Shown: positions 1-10,807, counted from the stretch's first letter. The stretch: DNA of 64,000 nt from Sinorhizobium sp. BG8 (GCF_016864555.1 NZ_CP044011.1:2189501-2253500), one strand, 5' to 3'. Notes: a model not told the origin generated them from the letters alone. Made by a program: numbers and translations.

Positions 1-207
1 CACCTTCTCGGTGTCTTTGTTATAGACGAGTTCGTTCGCCGCCAGCAGGAGCTTGGCGTCTTCCGGAATCTTGGGTTCAAGCGATTCGATATTCTGGGTC
101 TGGGCGCGTGCGGGCACCGAAACGGTGCACACGAGCGCACAGGAGGCCGCTCCTGCAAGCAGGGCGATCCTGAGCCATCTGTACCTTCCGCGGTTGCCTG
201 CCGCCAC
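1..207 (-). CDS. lptD: LptD, LPS-assembly outer-membrane protein (N-terminal fragment)
   Basis: The minus strand reads into the window edge from a GTG start preceded by an AGGAGG Shine-Dalgarno about 7 nt upstream. The 69 visible codons give a signal peptide (basic RGRYRWLR, then a hydrophobic Leu/Ala stretch, cleavage near ARAQ) and the start of the periplasmic domain, including LLLAANELVYNKDTEK, typical of the first OstA/LptA-like strand. LptD inserts lipopolysaccharide into the outer leaflet. It follows lptG with a one-base overlap, so lptF-lptG-lptD is one operon for LPS export. Only the N-terminus is in the window; the call rests on the motif and the operon. Confidence 0.85.
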   Translation of the reverse strand, partial: MAAGNRGRYRWLRIALLAGAASCALVCTVSVPARAQTQNIESLEPKIPEDAKLLLAANELVYNKDTEKV

Positions 208-1289
208 TAACCATCCTCCTGATGAAGCAGAATTGTAGCCCCTAGAGCCATTGCTACGACGACTGGCAACCAGGCCGCAACGAACGGAGGAACTACACCG
301 CTGCTTCCGAATGCTTTCACAAGCACGGTGACGACATAAAGCATGAAGCCTGACAGGATTCCACCCAGAATCACCGACCGGGATTGGTTAAACCTGCTAA
401 ATTTCAGAGAGACGCTTGCAGCGATCAGCGTCATTGCAACCAACAGCAGCGGCAGCGATAGCAACGAGTGGAACTGGGTCTCCATCCCGTAGGTTGGAAA
501 ACCGAAGGACTTGGCGGCCTCGATCTTCCGTCCGAGGCTGAAAAACGGAATTGATTCAGGCTTTTCGAGGTTTTCCTGAACGAATTCCTGCTTCAGATTG
601 GTACGAAGCTGTAGCGTGGGGAGACGGCGCGGCAACTCTCCCACCTGCGTCTCCAGCACGTTCTTAAGCAGCCAGTAACCATCTTCCAATGTGGCCGATT
701 CGGCGTCCTGGCGCAGATTGATGCGGCCTTCCGAATCGAAATGGATGATCGTCACGTTGAGCAGGCGCGTACCATCGTCCATGACGGCCTTCGCGCCGAT
801 GATCGCATCGTCATTCTTGTAGATCTGGCGCAGCCACGGGATCGACGTCGTCGTCGATTTTCCCTGGGTCGCGCTCCATTCGGCTTCCAGCGACTGCGCT
901 TCCTTCGTCGACCATGACGCGAGCGGGTTGATGGCCGCCACGGCGAGAATTCCGAAGAGGAAGGCGCCGATCACGAAGGGCCTGAGGAACTGCCACACCG
1001 AAATGCCGGCCGCGCGCGTCACCACGAGTTCGTAGCGACGATTGAGCGACATGAGGGCAGCCATCGCCGAAAAGAGCGCGACGAAGGGGACCGTCTGCAT
1101 CAGGATCGCGGGGATCCGAAGCGCCGTCATCAGGAGCCCGCCCGCCAGTGTGTATTTCGGCAGGGAGGCCATGCGGTTCGCCGTCTCGCTGAAATCGATG
1201 ATGAAGATCAGCGCGAAGATTCCGGCCAGGAACCAGAAGGTCGTAACCACGTAGCGGCGGAAGAAATAGAGGCCGAGTGTAGGGATCAT
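207..1289 (-). CDS. lptG: LPS export ABC transporter permease LptG
   Basis: 360 aa, the usual length of LptF/LptG (YjgP/YjgQ) permeases. An N-terminal membrane segment (about residues 13-33) and two more before residue 120 are followed by a periplasmic beta-jellyroll region (about 125-265) and three C-terminal membrane helices. LptG pairs with LptF in the inner membrane and, driven by LptB, passes LPS to the periplasmic LptA-LptD bridge. The start overlaps the lptF stop and the end overlaps the lptD start, indicating translational coupling. Calling this copy G and the upstream copy F rests on gene order and the adjacent lptD. Confidence 0.9.
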   Translation of the reverse strand: MIPTLGLYFFRRYVVTTFWFLAGIFALIFIIDFSETANRMASLPKYTLAGGLLMTALRIPAILMQTVPFVALFSAMAALMSLNRRYELVVTRAAGISVWQFLRPFVIGAFLFGILAVAAINPLASWSTKEAQSLEAEWSATQGKSTTTSIPWLRQIYKNDDAIIGAKAVMDDGTRLLNVTIIHFDSEGRINLRQDAESATLEDGYWLLKNVLETQVGELPRRLPTLQLRTNLKQEFVQENLEKPESIPFFSLGRKIEAAKSFGFPTYGMETQFHSLLSLPLLLVAMTLIAASVSLKFSRFNQSRSVILGGILSGFMLYVVTVLVKAFGSSGVVPPFVAAWLPVVVAMALGATILLHQEDG

Positions 1290-2467
1290 CAGCGGGTTCC
1301 CCCGCTCGCCGTGCCGGAGCGTCCGCTCAGCCGCTCCACGATCGTCTTGCGCAGCTCGCCGATGCGTTCGCCGAGACTCATGGGAATGTCGAGACTTTTG
1401 TTACCCTGCAGGCAGCGGATGCAGATGACCGTGGCCGCGATCGGCAGGAGATACATCACGGGGATGAAGTAGAGCGAATCCTCGGCGCTGTTGCTTGCGT
1501 AGAAGGTCAACCATCGGAAGAGGAACGCCAGCAGCAGGGCTGTCACGAGCGGATGAACGCGCGCCTCCCTGTGGGACCGTGCGTCGCCGCTGACGACGAG
1601 CGCGATGAGGCCGAAGATGGCCGGGAATGTCCATTCCGTCAGTCGCCGGTGCAGTTCGGCGGTGAACTGCTGGGGATTGCGCTTCACCTGGGGATCGGCG
1701 GGATCGGGATTGAGGAGGAACGGCAGGTCGCGGTCCTTGGCGCGGATACTCGCATGCGCTGCTGTCTGCGTCAGGTCCGTGAGGTCGAAGGCATAGGAAT
1801 CGAACTTGATCACCGAGACATTGCCGTCCGGAATCTTGCGGTGGACCTCGCCGTCCTTCATGACAAGCGCGGAACTCCTCTCGTCGATGGCGCCTTCGCG
1901 GGCGTAGTAGACGAGGTCGAACTTGGGGTCGCGGGAATCGGCGACGAAGAGGCCGCGCAGGATGCCGCCGTTGCGGCGTTCCGCCACCTGCACGTAGAGC
2001 CCGTCGGTGATCTTGCGGAAGGTGTTCTCCTGCACCACCGAGGAAAGCATGTCGGCATGCGCGGTAGCGATCATCTTGCGCACCGCCGTGCGCGAATAGG
2101 GTTCCACGAAGTTGTCGACCGCAAAGGAGACGACGCTGAGGGCGAGGCCGAGATACATCACCGGCCGGATGATCGTCATGCGCGAGCTTCCGGCCGCGTT
2201 GAGGACCGTCAGCTCCGAATCGGCATTCATGGCGGTCAGCGTCTGCGCGACGGCGATCACGAACGCGAAGGGCAGGATGATCGGAACGACCGACGGCAGA
2301 ATCAGCGTCGCGAGCTTCATGAACGCGCCGATCGACTGGCCGCTGTCGGTCACAAGGTTGATGTTGCTCAACGCCTGGGTCGTCCACACGATGCCGAGGA
2401 GCGGCAGCAGCGTGGCGAAGAACATGAGCGTCGTCCGCCTGAATATGTAGCGCTCAATCAGTTTCAT
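1289..2467 (-). CDS. lptF: LPS export ABC transporter permease LptF
   Basis: 392 aa from ATG at 2467 (MKLIERYIFRR). The open frame runs 32 codons further upstream, but that extension is Arg/Ser-rich and not family-like. The layout is LptF-typical: an N-terminal helix, two helices near 60-130, a periplasmic domain at about 135-280, then three C-terminal helices (WTFPAIFGLIALVV onward). The ribosome-binding site is weak. It is the first gene of lptF-lptG-lptD and diverges from pepA across about 290 bp, as in many alphaproteobacteria. Confidence 0.9.
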   Translation of the reverse strand: MKLIERYIFRRTTLMFFATLLPLLGIVWTTQALSNINLVTDSGQSIGAFMKLATLILPSVVPIILPFAFVIAVAQTLTAMNADSELTVLNAAGSSRMTIIRPVMYLGLALSVVSFAVDNFVEPYSRTAVRKMIATAHADMLSSVVQENTFRKITDGLYVQVAERRNGGILRGLFVADSRDPKFDLVYYAREGAIDERSSALVMKDGEVHRKIPDGNVSVIKFDSYAFDLTDLTQTAAHASIRAKDRDLPFLLNPDPADPQVKRNPQQFTAELHRRLTEWTFPAIFGLIALVVSGDARSHREARVHPLVTALLLAFLFRWLTFYASNSAEDSLYFIPVMYLLPIAATVICIRCLQGNKSLDIPMSLGERIGELRKTIVERLSGRSGTASGGTR

Positions 2468-2761
2468 GTTGTGTCCCGATCGGCTGTGTCCCGCAGGCGG
2501 CTCAGTGTCGTGATCGCCGAGGCATCTGCTGCGGCTTTGCGCATATAAGCTTTCGCGGGCCATGTGCCATAGAAACTAGTGTGCACCGGCATGGAAAATT
2601 TATGGCGAACATTCATCGTTAACTGTCTGTAAACAAGGCTCGCTCTCTTGCCAAGCGCCGTAAAACGGACAAGGAATGCCTGAAACCTGCCAATAGGGCA
2701 ACGCACGCGCGTGCTGCGCACGGGTGCAGCCCCCCAACGACAATCGAATCCGGAGCAAACC

Positions 2762-4258
2762 ATGTCGTCCAAGTTCGAGATCAGCTTTTCAAAGTCCATG
2801 CGTCCCGCGGGCGGTGTGGCGGTGCTCCTGCAAGCTCTCGAGCAGGGGATAGCCGGCGCGAAGGAGGCCGATCCCGAGGGCGTCATTGCCAAGGCGGCCG
2901 AGATCTCCAAGTTCACCGGCAAGTCGCTCGCCACGCTTGATATCGTCGCTCCGCACGGCGCGCCCGTCGACCGCATTCTCGTCCTTGGCCTCGGCGATCC
3001 GGCGAAGCTCAGTGCCCATGACTGGCTGAAGGCGGGCGGTGCCGCGGCAGCCAAGATCCGCGGAGCCGAGAAGGTTTCTGTTTTCATCGATGTCCCCGAG
3101 CTCACCGTCACCGGCGAGAACGCGGCCGATTTCGCGCTCGGCATGGTCCTCGGTGCCTACAGCTTTGATACGTACAAGACCAGGAAGAACGGCGAGGAAA
3201 CCAAGCCGAAGGACCAGAAGGCCGTAAAGGTCACGATCGTCACCTCCTCCGCGGCAGCGGCGAAGAAGGCGCACGCGACGGCGGCAGCCGTCGCCGAGGG
3301 TGTCATCCTTGCCCGTAACCTCGTCAACGAACCCGCCAACGTGCTTGGCCCGGTCGAATTCGCAGCCAAGGCAAAGGAGCTGGAAAAGCTTGGTGTCGAG
3401 GTGGAAATCCTGACCGAGCGTGAGATGAAGCGTCTCGGCATGGCGGCCCTTCTGGGCGTTGCCCAGGGATCCGGCCGTCCGCCGCGGCTGGCGGTGATGG
3501 AGTGGAAGGGCGGCAAGTCCAAGGACAAGCCGATCGCCTTCATCGGCAAAGGCGTCGTGTTCGACACCGGCGGCATCTCGATCAAGCCGGCGGCCGGCAT
3601 GGAGGACATGAAGGGCGACATGGGCGGCGCCGCGGCTGTTATCGGTCTGATGCATGTGCTGGCGGCCCGCAAGGCCGAGGCCAATGTGGTCGGCATCCTG
3701 GGGCTGGTCGAGAACATGCCTGACGGCAACGCGCAGCGGCCCGGCGACATCGTGACCTCGATGTCGGGCCAGACGATCGAGGTCATCAACACCGACGCCG
3801 AAGGGCGTCTCGTGCTCTGCGACGCCCTCTGGTACTGCAATGAGAAGTTCAAGCCGCAGTTCATGATCAACCTGGCGACGCTGACCGGCGCGATCATGGT
3901 CGCGCTCGGCAGCCACCACGCCGGCCTGTTCTCCAACGACGACACGCTGGCGACCCGCCTGACGGCCGCGGGGCTCGCGACGAACGAGCGGCTCTGGCGC
4001 ATGCCGCTCGGCAAGGAATACGACAAGATGATCGACAGCAAGTTCGCCGACATGAAGAACACCGGCGGCCGCTATGCGGGCTCGATCACCGCTGCGCAGT
4101 TCCTCCAGCGCTTCGTCAAGGACACGCCCTGGGCGCATCTCGACATCGCCGGCACCGCGATGGGGTCTCCGTCCGACGAGATCAACCAGTCCTGGGGCTC
4201 GGGCTTCGGGGTGCGGCTGCTCAACGAGCTGGTGCGGGCCTACTACGAGGGCAACTGA
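2762..4258 (+). CDS. pepA: Leucyl aminopeptidase (M17 family)
   Basis: 498 aa from ATG at 2762, preceded by GGAGC; a GTG 17 codons upstream is possible but lacks a good site. It releases N-terminal residues from peptides using two metal ions in the cytoplasm. The C-terminal catalytic domain shows [15 protein letters not shown] (metal and catalytic Lys region), DMGGAAAV, and the M17 signature NTDAEGRL. The N-terminal macro-like domain covers about residues 1-170. holC starts 4 nt after the stop, so the two are co-transcribed, an arrangement conserved in proteobacteria. Confidence 0.95.
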   Translation: MSSKFEISFSKSMRPAGGVAVLLQALEQGIAGAKEADPEGVIAKAAEISKFTGKSLATLDIVAPHGAPVDRILVLGLGDPAKLSAHDWLKAGGAAAAKIRGAEKVSVFIDVPELTVTGENAADFALGMVLGAYSFDTYKTRKNGEETKPKDQKAVKVTIVTSSAAAAKKAHATAAAVAEGVILARNLVNEPANVLGPVEFAAKAKELEKLGVEVEILTEREMKRLGMAALLGVAQGSGRPPRLAVMEWKGGKSKDKPIAFIGKGVVFDTGGISIKPAAGMEDMKGDMGGAAAVIGLMHVLAARKAEANVVGILGLVENMPDGNAQRPGDIVTSMSGQTIEVINTDAEGRLVLCDALWYCNEKFKPQFMINLATLTGAIMVALGSHHAGLFSNDDTLATRLTAAGLATNERLWRMPLGKEYDKMIDSKFADMKNTGGRYAGSITAAQFLQRFVKDTPWAHLDIAGTAMGSPSDEINQSWGSGFGVRLLNELVRAYYEGN

Positions 4259-4262
4259 TCCC

Positions 4263-4712
4263 GTGAGCGAGGTCCTGTTCTATCACCTGACCGAATCGAA
4301 GCTGGAAGACGCTCTGCCGCCGCTCCTCGACAAGAGCCTGGAGCGCGGCTGGCGGGTGATCGTGCAGACCGGAAGCGCCGAGCGCAGGGATGCGCTCGAT
4401 ACGCTGCTGTGGACATGGCGGGAGGAAAGCTTCCTCCCGCACGGAACCGACGCGCAGCCCCATCCTGAGGACCAGCCCGTGCTCCTGACGACGGAGCTGG
4501 AGAACGCCAATGCCGCAACGGTTCGCTTTCTCGTCGACGGCGCGGTGCCGCCGCCGCTCGAAAGCTACGAGCGGGCGATCTTCATGTTCGACGGTTACGA
4601 GCAGCAGGAGCTGGAGGCCGCCCGCGGTCACTGGAAACGCCTGAAGGGCGAGGGGCACCAGCTCACCTACTGGCAGCAGAACGACGACGGTCGCTGGGTG
4701 AAGAAGGCCTAG
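4263..4712 (+). CDS. holC: DNA polymerase III chi subunit
   Basis: 149 aa from GTG at 4263, with GAGGGC inside the end of pepA as ribosome-binding site. The protein begins SEVLFYHL and carries the chi-subunit features: a GWRVIVQ strand, DTLLWTWREESFLPHG, then QPVLLTT and the terminal LTYWQQNDDGRW. Chi links the clamp-loader psi subunit to single-strand binding protein at the replication fork. The frame runs open upstream through pepA in another phase, which is only read-through of the frame, not protein. It is coupled to pepA. Confidence 0.92.
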   Translation: MSEVLFYHLTESKLEDALPPLLDKSLERGWRVIVQTGSAERRDALDTLLWTWREESFLPHGTDAQPHPEDQPVLLTTELENANAATVRFLVDGAVPPPLESYERAIFMFDGYEQQELEAARGHWKRLKGEGHQLTYWQQNDDGRWVKKA

Positions 4713-4822
4713 GACCGGAGGCTTCCCCGCTAAGGCGAGGAACGGCCCCGAGGCCTGGGCAGGGTGCGGCTGGCCGGATATTCCGCTCTCCTACGCACTG
4801 CGCCGCCGCGGATATCGGCGCT

Positions 4823-4852
4823 GCCTCCCCGCCGGGACGGGGAGGCGCTGTC
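4823..4852. terminator. GC-rich hairpin between convergent holC and oxidoreductase
   Basis: A perfect 9-bp stem (GCCTCCCCG at about 4823-4831 against CGGGGAGGC at 4838-4846) with a 6-nt loop lies between the holC stop and the end of the minus-strand gene. The following bases are only mildly T-rich, so it may end transcription in both directions without being a textbook intrinsic terminator. Confidence 0.55.
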
Positions 4853-4856
4853 TTGA

Positions 4857-5783
4857 TCAGTCGTAGAACGAATCGACGAATTTCCGCCTGCCGAGCATGA
4901 ACGCATCGGCGACGTGGCGCAGCGGTGCAAGGTCGACGTCCGACCGGCCCGCCTTGATGATTTCGGCGAAGCGCTTGTAGAGCAACGGATACTCCTGCTC
5001 CGGCTCCTCGTGGCGGATCACGCCGTCGATCGAGAGCTTCGCTCCGCCCTCCGACAGCAGCATCTGCCCGGCGTCTGTCTCGGCAACGATGTCCCAGCTC
5101 TGCTTCCCGGTCTGGCGCCAGTCGAATTCGGCCGAAACGTCGAGGCCCACGGCGTCGGTAAACTGGATGTTTGCCGCGATGGGGGCATCCCGGTTCTCGG
5201 GGAATTCCAGCGTCGCGGACGTGATGAACACCGGACGCGGGAGGATATGGGTGACGATGGAGAGGGCGTTGATGCCCGGGTCGAAGACGCCGAGGCCACC
5301 CGCCTGCCAGATCCATTCCTGATTCGGATGCCAGTGGCGGACGTCTTCCTTCCAGATGACCTTCAGCGAGCGGATCGTCGTGGAGGCGAGGAACGCCTTC
5401 GCCGCCTCGACGCCGGGCGCATAGCGCGAATGCCAGCTTGCGAAGAGCGAAAGCCCCTTCGACGCCGCGAGCGCTTCGAGGTCGGCGACTTCGCTGAGCG
5501 TCGCACCCGGGGGCTTTTCCAGGAATACGTGCTTGCCGGCCGCCAGCGCCTTGTGGGCGGCCTCGTAGCGGTACTGCGGCGGCATGCAGAGCGAAACAGC
5601 ATCGATCGCGGGCACGGCTGCAAGCATGTCGTCGATCGACTTGAAGTTGTCGATGCCGTCGACGGTGCCATGCCGGCTCGCGGCGGCGATCAGCTTGAAA
5701 TCCGGGTTCTTGGCGATGGAGGGGAGGTGCTGGTCGCGGACGATCTTGCCGACGCCGACGATTGCGAGATGGATCGGGGACAT
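4857..5783 (-). CDS. Gfo/Idh/MocA-family oxidoreductase, probably D-galactose 1-dehydrogenase
   Basis: 308 aa from ATG at 5783; the open frame extends 70 codons upstream with no family character. The N-terminal Rossmann fold shows IVGVGKIVRDQHLPSI and the family hallmark EKPPGATLSE. The C-terminal domain carries WHSRYAPGVEAAK and HPNQEWIWQAGGLGVFDPGINALSIV, matching my memory of rhizobial and pseudomonad galactose 1-dehydrogenases (NAD(P)-dependent sugar to lactone). The substrate is inferred; another aldose is possible. It stands alone, convergent with holC and divergent from the TRAP genes, so the neighbours do not settle the substrate. Confidence 0.75.
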   Translation of the reverse strand: MSPIHLAIVGVGKIVRDQHLPSIAKNPDFKLIAAASRHGTVDGIDNFKSIDDMLAAVPAIDAVSLCMPPQYRYEAAHKALAAGKHVFLEKPPGATLSEVADLEALAASKGLSLFASWHSRYAPGVEAAKAFLASTTIRSLKVIWKEDVRHWHPNQEWIWQAGGLGVFDPGINALSIVTHILPRPVFITSATLEFPENRDAPIAANIQFTDAVGLDVSAEFDWRQTGKQSWDIVAETDAGQMLLSEGGAKLSIDGVIRHEEPEQEYPLLYKRFAEIIKAGRSDVDLAPLRHVADAFMLGRRKFVDSFYD

Positions 5784-6028
5784 GGTGCTTCGCTCGATTA
5801 GTATGATTATTGGGCGGTGTTTTATCAGAATGCGCGTTTCCGGCAAGGGAGGCAACGGTTGCAATTCCTGCCTATCCCTTGTGCAACTTTGTCTACGGCG
5901 TATTGGTCTTTCGTCTAAGGACCGCGTTCCGGCCGGGAAAACGGGCTTGCGCGCTTGAATCGACGCGTGAAATCGGCACTCTGCCCTAAGCAAGCGAAAA
6001 TCAAATGAAGCCTGCGGGGAGGAACGTC

Positions 6029-6607
6029 ATGCAAGCACTACTCGGCCTGAGTCGGCTGATCGACCGTATTACAGAGATCATCGGGAAGTCTGTTTCCTGG
6101 TTGATTCTTCTCGCCGTTCTCGTGAGCGCCGGCAATGCTGTAGTGCGAAAAGTGTTCAATGTATCGTCGAACGCCTGGCTTGAGGCGCAATGGTATCTTT
6201 TCGGTGGCGCCTTCATGCTCGCCGCCGCCTATACTCTCGCCCAGAACGAACACATCAGGATCGACGTCGTCTACGGTCATTTCTCTCGGCGTGTACAGCA
6301 TTGGATCGATCTTCTCGGCCACTGCCTCTTCCTCATGCCCTTCGTCCTGTTGATGATCTACTTTCTGATTCCCTACGTCCGGATGTCCTATGCTTCCGGG
6401 GAAATGTCCTCGAGTGCCGGGGGCCTGATCATCTGGCCCGCAAAGGCGATCCTGCTCGCCGGCTTCCTGCTGCTTGCCGCCCAGGGCGTGTCCGAGATCA
6501 TCAAGAAGATCGCGATCATGCGCGGCGACATGGACGACCCGACACCCTACGTTCCCACACATGCTCCCCTTGATATGGAAACTCCGGTCGAGGAGCACCG
6601 CGCATGA
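6029..6607 (+). CDS. dctQ: TRAP transporter small permease (DctQ family)
   Basis: 192 aa from ATG at 6029, 7 nt after GGGGAGGA; an ATG 8 codons earlier lacks a site. Four membrane segments are visible (about 20-42, 52-72, 90-110, 130-155), with the DctQ pattern WLEAQWYLFGGAFMLAAAYTLAQNEHIRIDVVY. The subunit pairs with the large permease to import an organic acid using a sodium or proton gradient. Its stop overlaps the start of dctM by 4 nt (ATGA), so translation is coupled. The cognate binding protein is most likely the gene at 8552-9658. Confidence 0.93.
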   Translation: MQALLGLSRLIDRITEIIGKSVSWLILLAVLVSAGNAVVRKVFNVSSNAWLEAQWYLFGGAFMLAAAYTLAQNEHIRIDVVYGHFSRRVQHWIDLLGHCLFLMPFVLLMIYFLIPYVRMSYASGEMSSSAGGLIIWPAKAILLAGFLLLAAQGVSEIIKKIAIMRGDMDDPTPYVPTHAPLDMETPVEEHRA

Positions 6608-8397
6608 TTGAATTCATTGCTGAAAACCTGGCGCCGATCATGTTCGCGTCGCTGGTGGTATTCCTTCTCCTGGGATACCCCGTCGCCTTCGCACTGGCTG
6701 CCAACGGTCTGCTGTTCTTCGTCATCGGCGTCGAGCTTGCGCCGCTGTCCGATTCGATCAACCTCTCCTGGCCGCTCCTCAACGCCATGCCCGAACGCCT
6801 GTGGGGGGTGATGTCGAACGACACGCTGCTTGCGATCCCGTTCTTCACATTCATGGGGATCGTGCTGGAGCGGTCCGGCATGGCCGAGGACCTGCTCGAC
6901 ACGATCGGCCAGCTCTTCGGTCCGATCCGCGGCGGTCTCGCCTATGCTGTGATCTTCGTCGGTGCGCTGCTTGCGGCCACCACTGGCGTGGTTGCCGCGT
7001 CCGTCATCGCGATGGGCCTGATCTCGCTCCCGATCATGCTGCGCTACGGCTATGACCGGCGCGTCGCGTCGGGCGTCATCGCGGCGTCGGGCACGCTCGC
7101 CCAGATCATCCCACCTTCGCTGGTGCTCATCGTGCTTGCCGACCAGCTCGGCCGTTCGGTCGGCGACATGTACGCCGGCGCGTTGATCCCCGGCCTCGTC
7201 CTGACCGGGCTGTACATGCTCTACATCCTGGTCATGACTTTCCTGAAACGCGATTCCATGCCGGCGCTGCCGCCGGAAGCGCGTTCGCTCGGTTCCGGCG
7301 TGACATCGCTTGCGATCGCGCTCGTTGTTGCTGCCGGCATTGCATATGGCGCCCATGTCCTGCTTTACCCGACGCAGGGCGAGAATGCCGATATCCTTGG
7401 CGCGACCGTCGGCGTTGCATTCATCTATGTGGTGGCGCTTCTCGACAGGAACCTGAAGGTCAACGCGATGTCGCGGCTCGCCCAGCAGGTGATCATCGTG
7501 CTGATCCCGCCGCTGGCGCTCATCTTCCTCGTCCTCGGCACGATCTTCCTCGGCATCGCGACGCCGACCGAGGGCGGTGCCATGGGCGCGGTGGGTGCAC
7601 TTATCATGGCTGCGGCCAAGGGGCGGCTCACCTTGGATGTGGTCCGTTCGGCGCTTGCCGCCACCACCCGGCTTTCGGCCTTCGTGCTGTTCATCCTGAT
7701 TGGCGCCCGCGTCTTCTCCCTGACCTTCTACGGCGTCAACGGCCACCTCTGGGTCGAGCATCTGCTCGTCTCCATGCCGGGCGGCGAGACGGGCTTCCTC
7801 ATCGCGGTCAACATCCTCGTCTTCCTGCTGGCCTTCTTCCTCGATTTCTTCGAGCTTGCCTTCATCGTCGTGCCGCTGCTGGCGCCGGCTGCCGACAAGC
7901 TCGGGATCGACCTGATCTGGTTCGGGGTTCTGCTCGGCATCAACATGCAGACGAGCTTCATGCATCCGCCATTCGGCTTCGCGCTGTTCTATCTGCGCTC
8001 GGTCGCGGCCCGCGTGCCCTACATCGACAGGATCACCGGCAAGATGACGGCGCCCGTCACCACCGGCCAGATCTACTGGGGGGCCGTACCTTTCGTCGGT
8101 ATCCAGATCGTGATGGTCGCGCTGACCATCCTCTTCCCGCAGATGGTCATGCACTACAAGGGCCCGGCCTCTGCCGTCGACCCGTCGACGATCAAGATCG
8201 AGGTGCCGGGCTTCGGCGGGCAGGGCGGGGGGCTCGGGCTTCCCGACAACGGCGGCGGGCTCGGCCTGCCGGGCGGCCTCCAGCTTCCTGGCGGAAGCCC
8301 GCTGGATCAGCCCCCGGCCGACCAGAATGGCGGTACCGGCGGAGGCCAGCAGCAGAAGCCGTCGAACGACCTCAGCAGTCCGCCGTCCTTCAACTGA
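6604..8397 (+). CDS. dctM: TRAP transporter large permease (DctM family) with Gly/Pro-rich tail
   Basis: 597 aa with about a dozen membrane helices. DctM features include DTLLAIPFFTFMGIVLERSG, the conserved TGVVAASVIAMGLISLPIML region, SGTLAQIIPPSLVLIVLADQ and FLGIATPTEGGAMGAVGAL. It forms the transport channel with DctQ. Two oddities: a central hydrophobic insert (about residues 230-280), as in 2-oxoacid TRAP permeases, and a C-terminal tail of about 70 residues made of short Gly-Leu-Pro and Gln/Pro repeats after the last helix. A strong terminator follows. Confidence 0.93.
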   Translation: MIEFIAENLAPIMFASLVVFLLLGYPVAFALAANGLLFFVIGVELAPLSDSINLSWPLLNAMPERLWGVMSNDTLLAIPFFTFMGIVLERSGMAEDLLDTIGQLFGPIRGGLAYAVIFVGALLAATTGVVAASVIAMGLISLPIMLRYGYDRRVASGVIAASGTLAQIIPPSLVLIVLADQLGRSVGDMYAGALIPGLVLTGLYMLYILVMTFLKRDSMPALPPEARSLGSGVTSLAIALVVAAGIAYGAHVLLYPTQGENADILGATVGVAFIYVVALLDRNLKVNAMSRLAQQVIIVLIPPLALIFLVLGTIFLGIATPTEGGAMGAVGALIMAAAKGRLTLDVVRSALAATTRLSAFVLFILIGARVFSLTFYGVNGHLWVEHLLVSMPGGETGFLIAVNILVFLLAFFLDFFELAFIVVPLLAPAADKLGIDLIWFGVLLGINMQTSFMHPPFGFALFYLRSVAARVPYIDRITGKMTAPVTTGQIYWGAVPFVGIQIVMVALTILFPQMVMHYKGPASAVDPSTIKIEVPGFGGQGGGLGLPDNGGGLGLPGGLQLPGGSPLDQPPADQNGGTGGGQQQKPSNDLSSPPSFN

Positions 8398-8420
8398 CGG
8401 GACAGCTACCGCAAATTAAG

Positions 8421-8450
8421 AACCGGGCCGGCTTGCCGGCCCGGTTTTGT
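8421..8450 (+). terminator. Intrinsic terminator after dctM
   Basis: A perfect 12-bp stem (AACCGGGCCGGC / GCCGGCCCGGTT) with a 2-nt TT centre runs into TTTTGTTAT. This is a classic rho-independent terminator 24 nt after the dctM stop. Confidence 0.88.
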
Positions 8451-8490
8451 TATATCCCCGCGCGCGCCACACGATCCGGGCTTCGGTCAA

Positions 8491-8520
8491 CAAAAAACCC
8501 CGGAGCTCTGCGCTCCGGGG
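8491..8520 (-). terminator. Intrinsic terminator for the TRAP binding-protein gene
   Basis: The stem CCCCGGAGC (about 8498-8506) pairs with GCTCCGGGG (8512-8520) across a 5-nt loop. An A-tract to its left gives a U-run on the minus transcript. It lies about 30 nt beyond the minus-strand stop at 8552. Confidence 0.85.
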
Positions 8521-8551
8521 CTGTTCTCGAAGGTGATGACCGCCGGTAAGC

Positions 8552-9676
<1,125 letters not shown>

Positions 9677-9942
9677 TCAGCGGGCAAAGGACCCGCTTTT
9701 CGTGATCACACGTGACCTAAACACGTTGACCGAGGGCTTTCAAGCACGGCAGCGCATTGACCCGCAAAAGCCCGCATTCGACTTTGGTATGATGCGGCGG
9801 TTTTACTATCTGCCTGTTTTTTGAGCGTTTCTCGGTTTGGCACGTCTGCCCCGACCTGCACGCCGAAGCGGTTGACAGTCCCGGCTTTGGCACGATGATG
9901 GCGCATCGCCTTATCTCGGCGTGCGAAACGAGGACTGCCCAG

Positions 9943-10785
9943 ATGACCCCCACGATCCGCAACGCGACGCGCGACGAACTCGACGTGATTCTCGATTGGG
10001 CCGCGCGGGAGGGATGGAACCCCGGCCTCGACGATGCCGGCCCTTTCTGGGCGGCGGACCCGCGGGGCTACCATGTCGCGACCGTCGATGGCGAGCTCGC
10101 CGCTGCCGTATCGGTTGTGAAGTACGATCCGGCCTATGCCTTCCTCGGCTTCTACATGGCACGGCCGGAGTATCGCGGCCGCGGCATCGGCTGGGCACTG
10201 TGGCAGGCGGCGATCGCATCCGCTGGAGCGCGCACAATCGGGCTCGACGGTGTGGTCGCCCAGCAGAACAACTACCGCAAGTCCGGCTTCGCCTATGCCC
10301 ATGCCAATGTCCGCTATGGCGGCGATGTCAGCTTTGCCGCTCCGGATGATCCGCGCCTCGTGCACGTCGCCCCCGTCCACCTGCCGCTCCTGTCCGCCTA
10401 TGACCGCGCGCTCTCACCCGCTCCCCGGGAGGATTTCCTCGCGGAGTGGCTGAGGACCGGCGAGTCCCGCCGCAGCATTGCGCTCCTGAGGGACGGCAGG
10501 GTTGGGGGCTTCGGCACCATCCGCGCCTGCCGGGAGGGCTTCAAGATCGGCCCGCTCTTTTCCGATACCTCCGTCGGCGCCGACCTGCTCTTCCGGGCAC
10601 TGGTGGCAGATGTCGGCGGGGGCAGGGTGTTTCTCGATATTCCCGAGCCGAACACCGAGGCGAGGGCGCTCTGCGCACGGTATAACCTCACGCCGGTGTT
10701 CGAGACGGCACGAATGTACCGCGGCACCGATCCGCAGCTGCCTCTCGGCCGGATCTTCGGGATCACGACATTCGAACTCGGTTGA
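9943..10785 (+). CDS. GNAT N-acetyltransferase with C-terminal second GNAT-like domain
   Basis: 280 aa from ATG at 9943 (MTPTIRNATRDELDVIL); an upstream ATG at 9895 adds a poor 16-residue leader. The N-terminal GNAT domain shows FYMARPEYRGRGIGWALWQ, which holds the acetyl-CoA pyrophosphate loop (R-G-R-G-I-G), and LDGVVAQQNNYRKSGF. The C-terminal half (about 145-280: GGFGTIRACREGFKIGPLF, RVFLDIPEPNTEARAL) matches the YitH-type Acetyltransf_18 arrangement. The acyl acceptor is unknown, and the neighbours (TRAP transporter, nuclease-like gene) do not point to one. Confidence 0.85.
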   Translation: MTPTIRNATRDELDVILDWAAREGWNPGLDDAGPFWAADPRGYHVATVDGELAAAVSVVKYDPAYAFLGFYMARPEYRGRGIGWALWQAAIASAGARTIGLDGVVAQQNNYRKSGFAYAHANVRYGGDVSFAAPDDPRLVHVAPVHLPLLSAYDRALSPAPREDFLAEWLRTGESRRSIALLRDGRVGGFGTIRACREGFKIGPLFSDTSVGADLLFRALVADVGGGRVFLDIPEPNTEARALCARYNLTPVFETARMYRGTDPQLPLGRIFGITTFELG

Positions 10786-10807
10786 GGCAAACGCCTACCG
10801 CGCCCGG

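Noticed and set aside
9700-9712. GTGATCAC palindrome upstream of the TakP-like gene as an operator
   Set aside because: Eight bases is too short to stand out in a 64-kb window and there is no second supporting feature.
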